Part shown: one piece after another, positions 63,637 to 64,000 of the stretch
How the letters are laid out: every line of letters begins with the position of its first letter
How positions within the stretch are numbered: the stretch's first letter is position 1
Assembly: GCF_902506065.1 (NCBI RefSeq)
Contig: NZ_LR732912.1
Span: forward strand, 4,431,525-4,495,524
Reading direction: 5' to 3'
From: Arthrobacter sp. 9V
GTDB taxonomy: Bacteria; Actinomycetota; Actinomycetes; Actinomycetales; Micrococcaceae
Length of the DNA: 64,000 bases
Notes under the pieces: model-generated
Seen by the model: only the letters and a program-made list of their open reading frames with translations
What the model was told of the DNA's origin: nothing
Databases searched by the model: none
Made by a program: the position numbers and the translations under genes

Positions 63637-64000
63637 ATGAAAGGCACTTCAACGAAACCTGGTACCCCTGAAGACCAGGCCGCCTCGGGCACCATCGTTG
63701 GCCCGCAGCGTGAGCTCCTAGATCAACTTCTAGACAAATGGGGCCAGCTGCTACTGACAGCACTATGTCAGCAGCCGCGACGCTTCAACGAGCTCAAGAG
63801 AGAACTGGACGGGATCACTCAGAAGTCTTTGACGCAGGCTCTGCGCCGGTTGGAACGCAACGGCCTCGTCGAACGTCAGGTGCTAGAGCAACGTCCCATT
63901 GCCGTGGAGTACCGCATCACACCGCTCGGGCGCACCCTTGACAAGCCCTTCTTGACTCTTCTTGCTTGGACGGCCGATCACCTCGCCGAAGTGGAACAAC
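63637..64000 (+). CDS. HxlR-family regulator, cut by the window end
   Basis: The first 121 codons are visible. After a 20-residue tail the winged helix reads LLDKWGQLLLTALCQQPRRFNELKRELDGITQKSLTQALRRLERNGLVERQV then VEYRITPLG, the classical HxlR pattern. The conserved Cys usual near the domain start (redox or aldehyde sensing) is absent; the only Cys visible is in TALCQQP. It likely controls the divergent hydratase. The gene continues beyond the window. Confidence 0.85.
   Translation, partial: MKGTSTKPGTPEDQAASGTIVGPQRELLDQLLDKWGQLLLTALCQQPRRFNELKRELDGITQKSLTQALRRLERNGLVERQVLEQRPIAVEYRITPLGRTLDKPFLTLLAWTADHLAEVEQ

Noticed and set aside
63596..63763. Upstream extension of the hydratase gene
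   Set aside because: It would cross the HxlR promoter and start; the extra residues match no crotonase N-terminus.

Overview
The window looks like part of a large plasmid (or plasmid-derived replicon) from a GC-rich actinobacterium, most likely Arthrobacter, Paenarthrobacter or a relative in the Micrococcaceae. This is an inference from protein families (a SCO6880-type T4SS operon, a DUF4913 protein, an XRE/ImmA/MAB_1171c module) and GC-rich codon use. No tRNA, rRNA or chromosomal core gene was seen.

Layout. (1) 1-4.8 kb, replication and maintenance: a 173-bp near-perfect direct repeat full of TATCA motifs, a small HTH protein, a primase-polymerase-type replication protein, and a small ribbon-helix-helix-like protein with GAAAC repeats upstream. 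(2) 4.8-8.3 kb: a translationally coupled XRE/ImmA-metallopeptidase/polytopic membrane protein module, then an alpha/beta hydrolase and an ArsR-like regulator with a repeated operator-like motif. (3) 8.7-20.1 kb: a tightly packed mating-channel operon (lysozyme/M23 wall hydrolase, lipoprotein, ParA-like ATPase, small and large membrane proteins, SCO6880 protein, VirB4-like ATPase, VirD4-like coupling protein, DUF4913 protein), closed by a hairpin. No relaxase was seen. (4) 20.8-31.3 kb, accessory and defence: a truncated ATPase, a divergent pair of related envelope proteins, a 1238-residue Mrr-like nuclease/NACHT protein and a DUF1016/YhcG-type nuclease. Three directly repeated dif-like (Xer-type) sequences at 24.63, 29.01 and 31.27 kb bound the NACHT and YhcG segments. 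That arrangement is the most interesting structure found.

(5) 31.4-64 kb, catabolic island. Intact genes include SDRs, two alpha/beta hydrolases (one with an SCP2-like N-terminal region), an IclR regulator, a CUT2-type ABC transporter, a phosphotriesterase-family hydrolase, an MHS-type MFS transporter, a VOC protein, an acyl-CoA synthetase, an AcoR-like activator, two aldehyde dehydrogenases, a FadB-type fusion enzyme, a ThDP-dependent decarboxylase-like enzyme, an enoyl-CoA hydratase and an HxlR regulator running off the end. Between them lie decayed genes: a DmpG aldolase tail, a FadB fragment with an internal deletion, a RidA tail, an aldehyde dehydrogenase, a CurA-type oxidoreductase and an IS110 transposase. 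The island has therefore been assembled and pruned repeatedly.

Working model: uptake by the ABC and MHS systems, hydrolysis of an ester or lactone by the phosphotriesterase-like and alpha/beta hydrolases, oxidation by SDRs, decarboxylation of a 2-oxo acid to an aldehyde (ThDP enzyme), oxidation to an acid (aldehyde dehydrogenases), CoA activation and beta-oxidation-like shortening. The substrate cannot be read from the sequence. A 37-base motif shared by two distant promoters, with a related sequence at the iclR start, suggests one IclR-controlled regulon.
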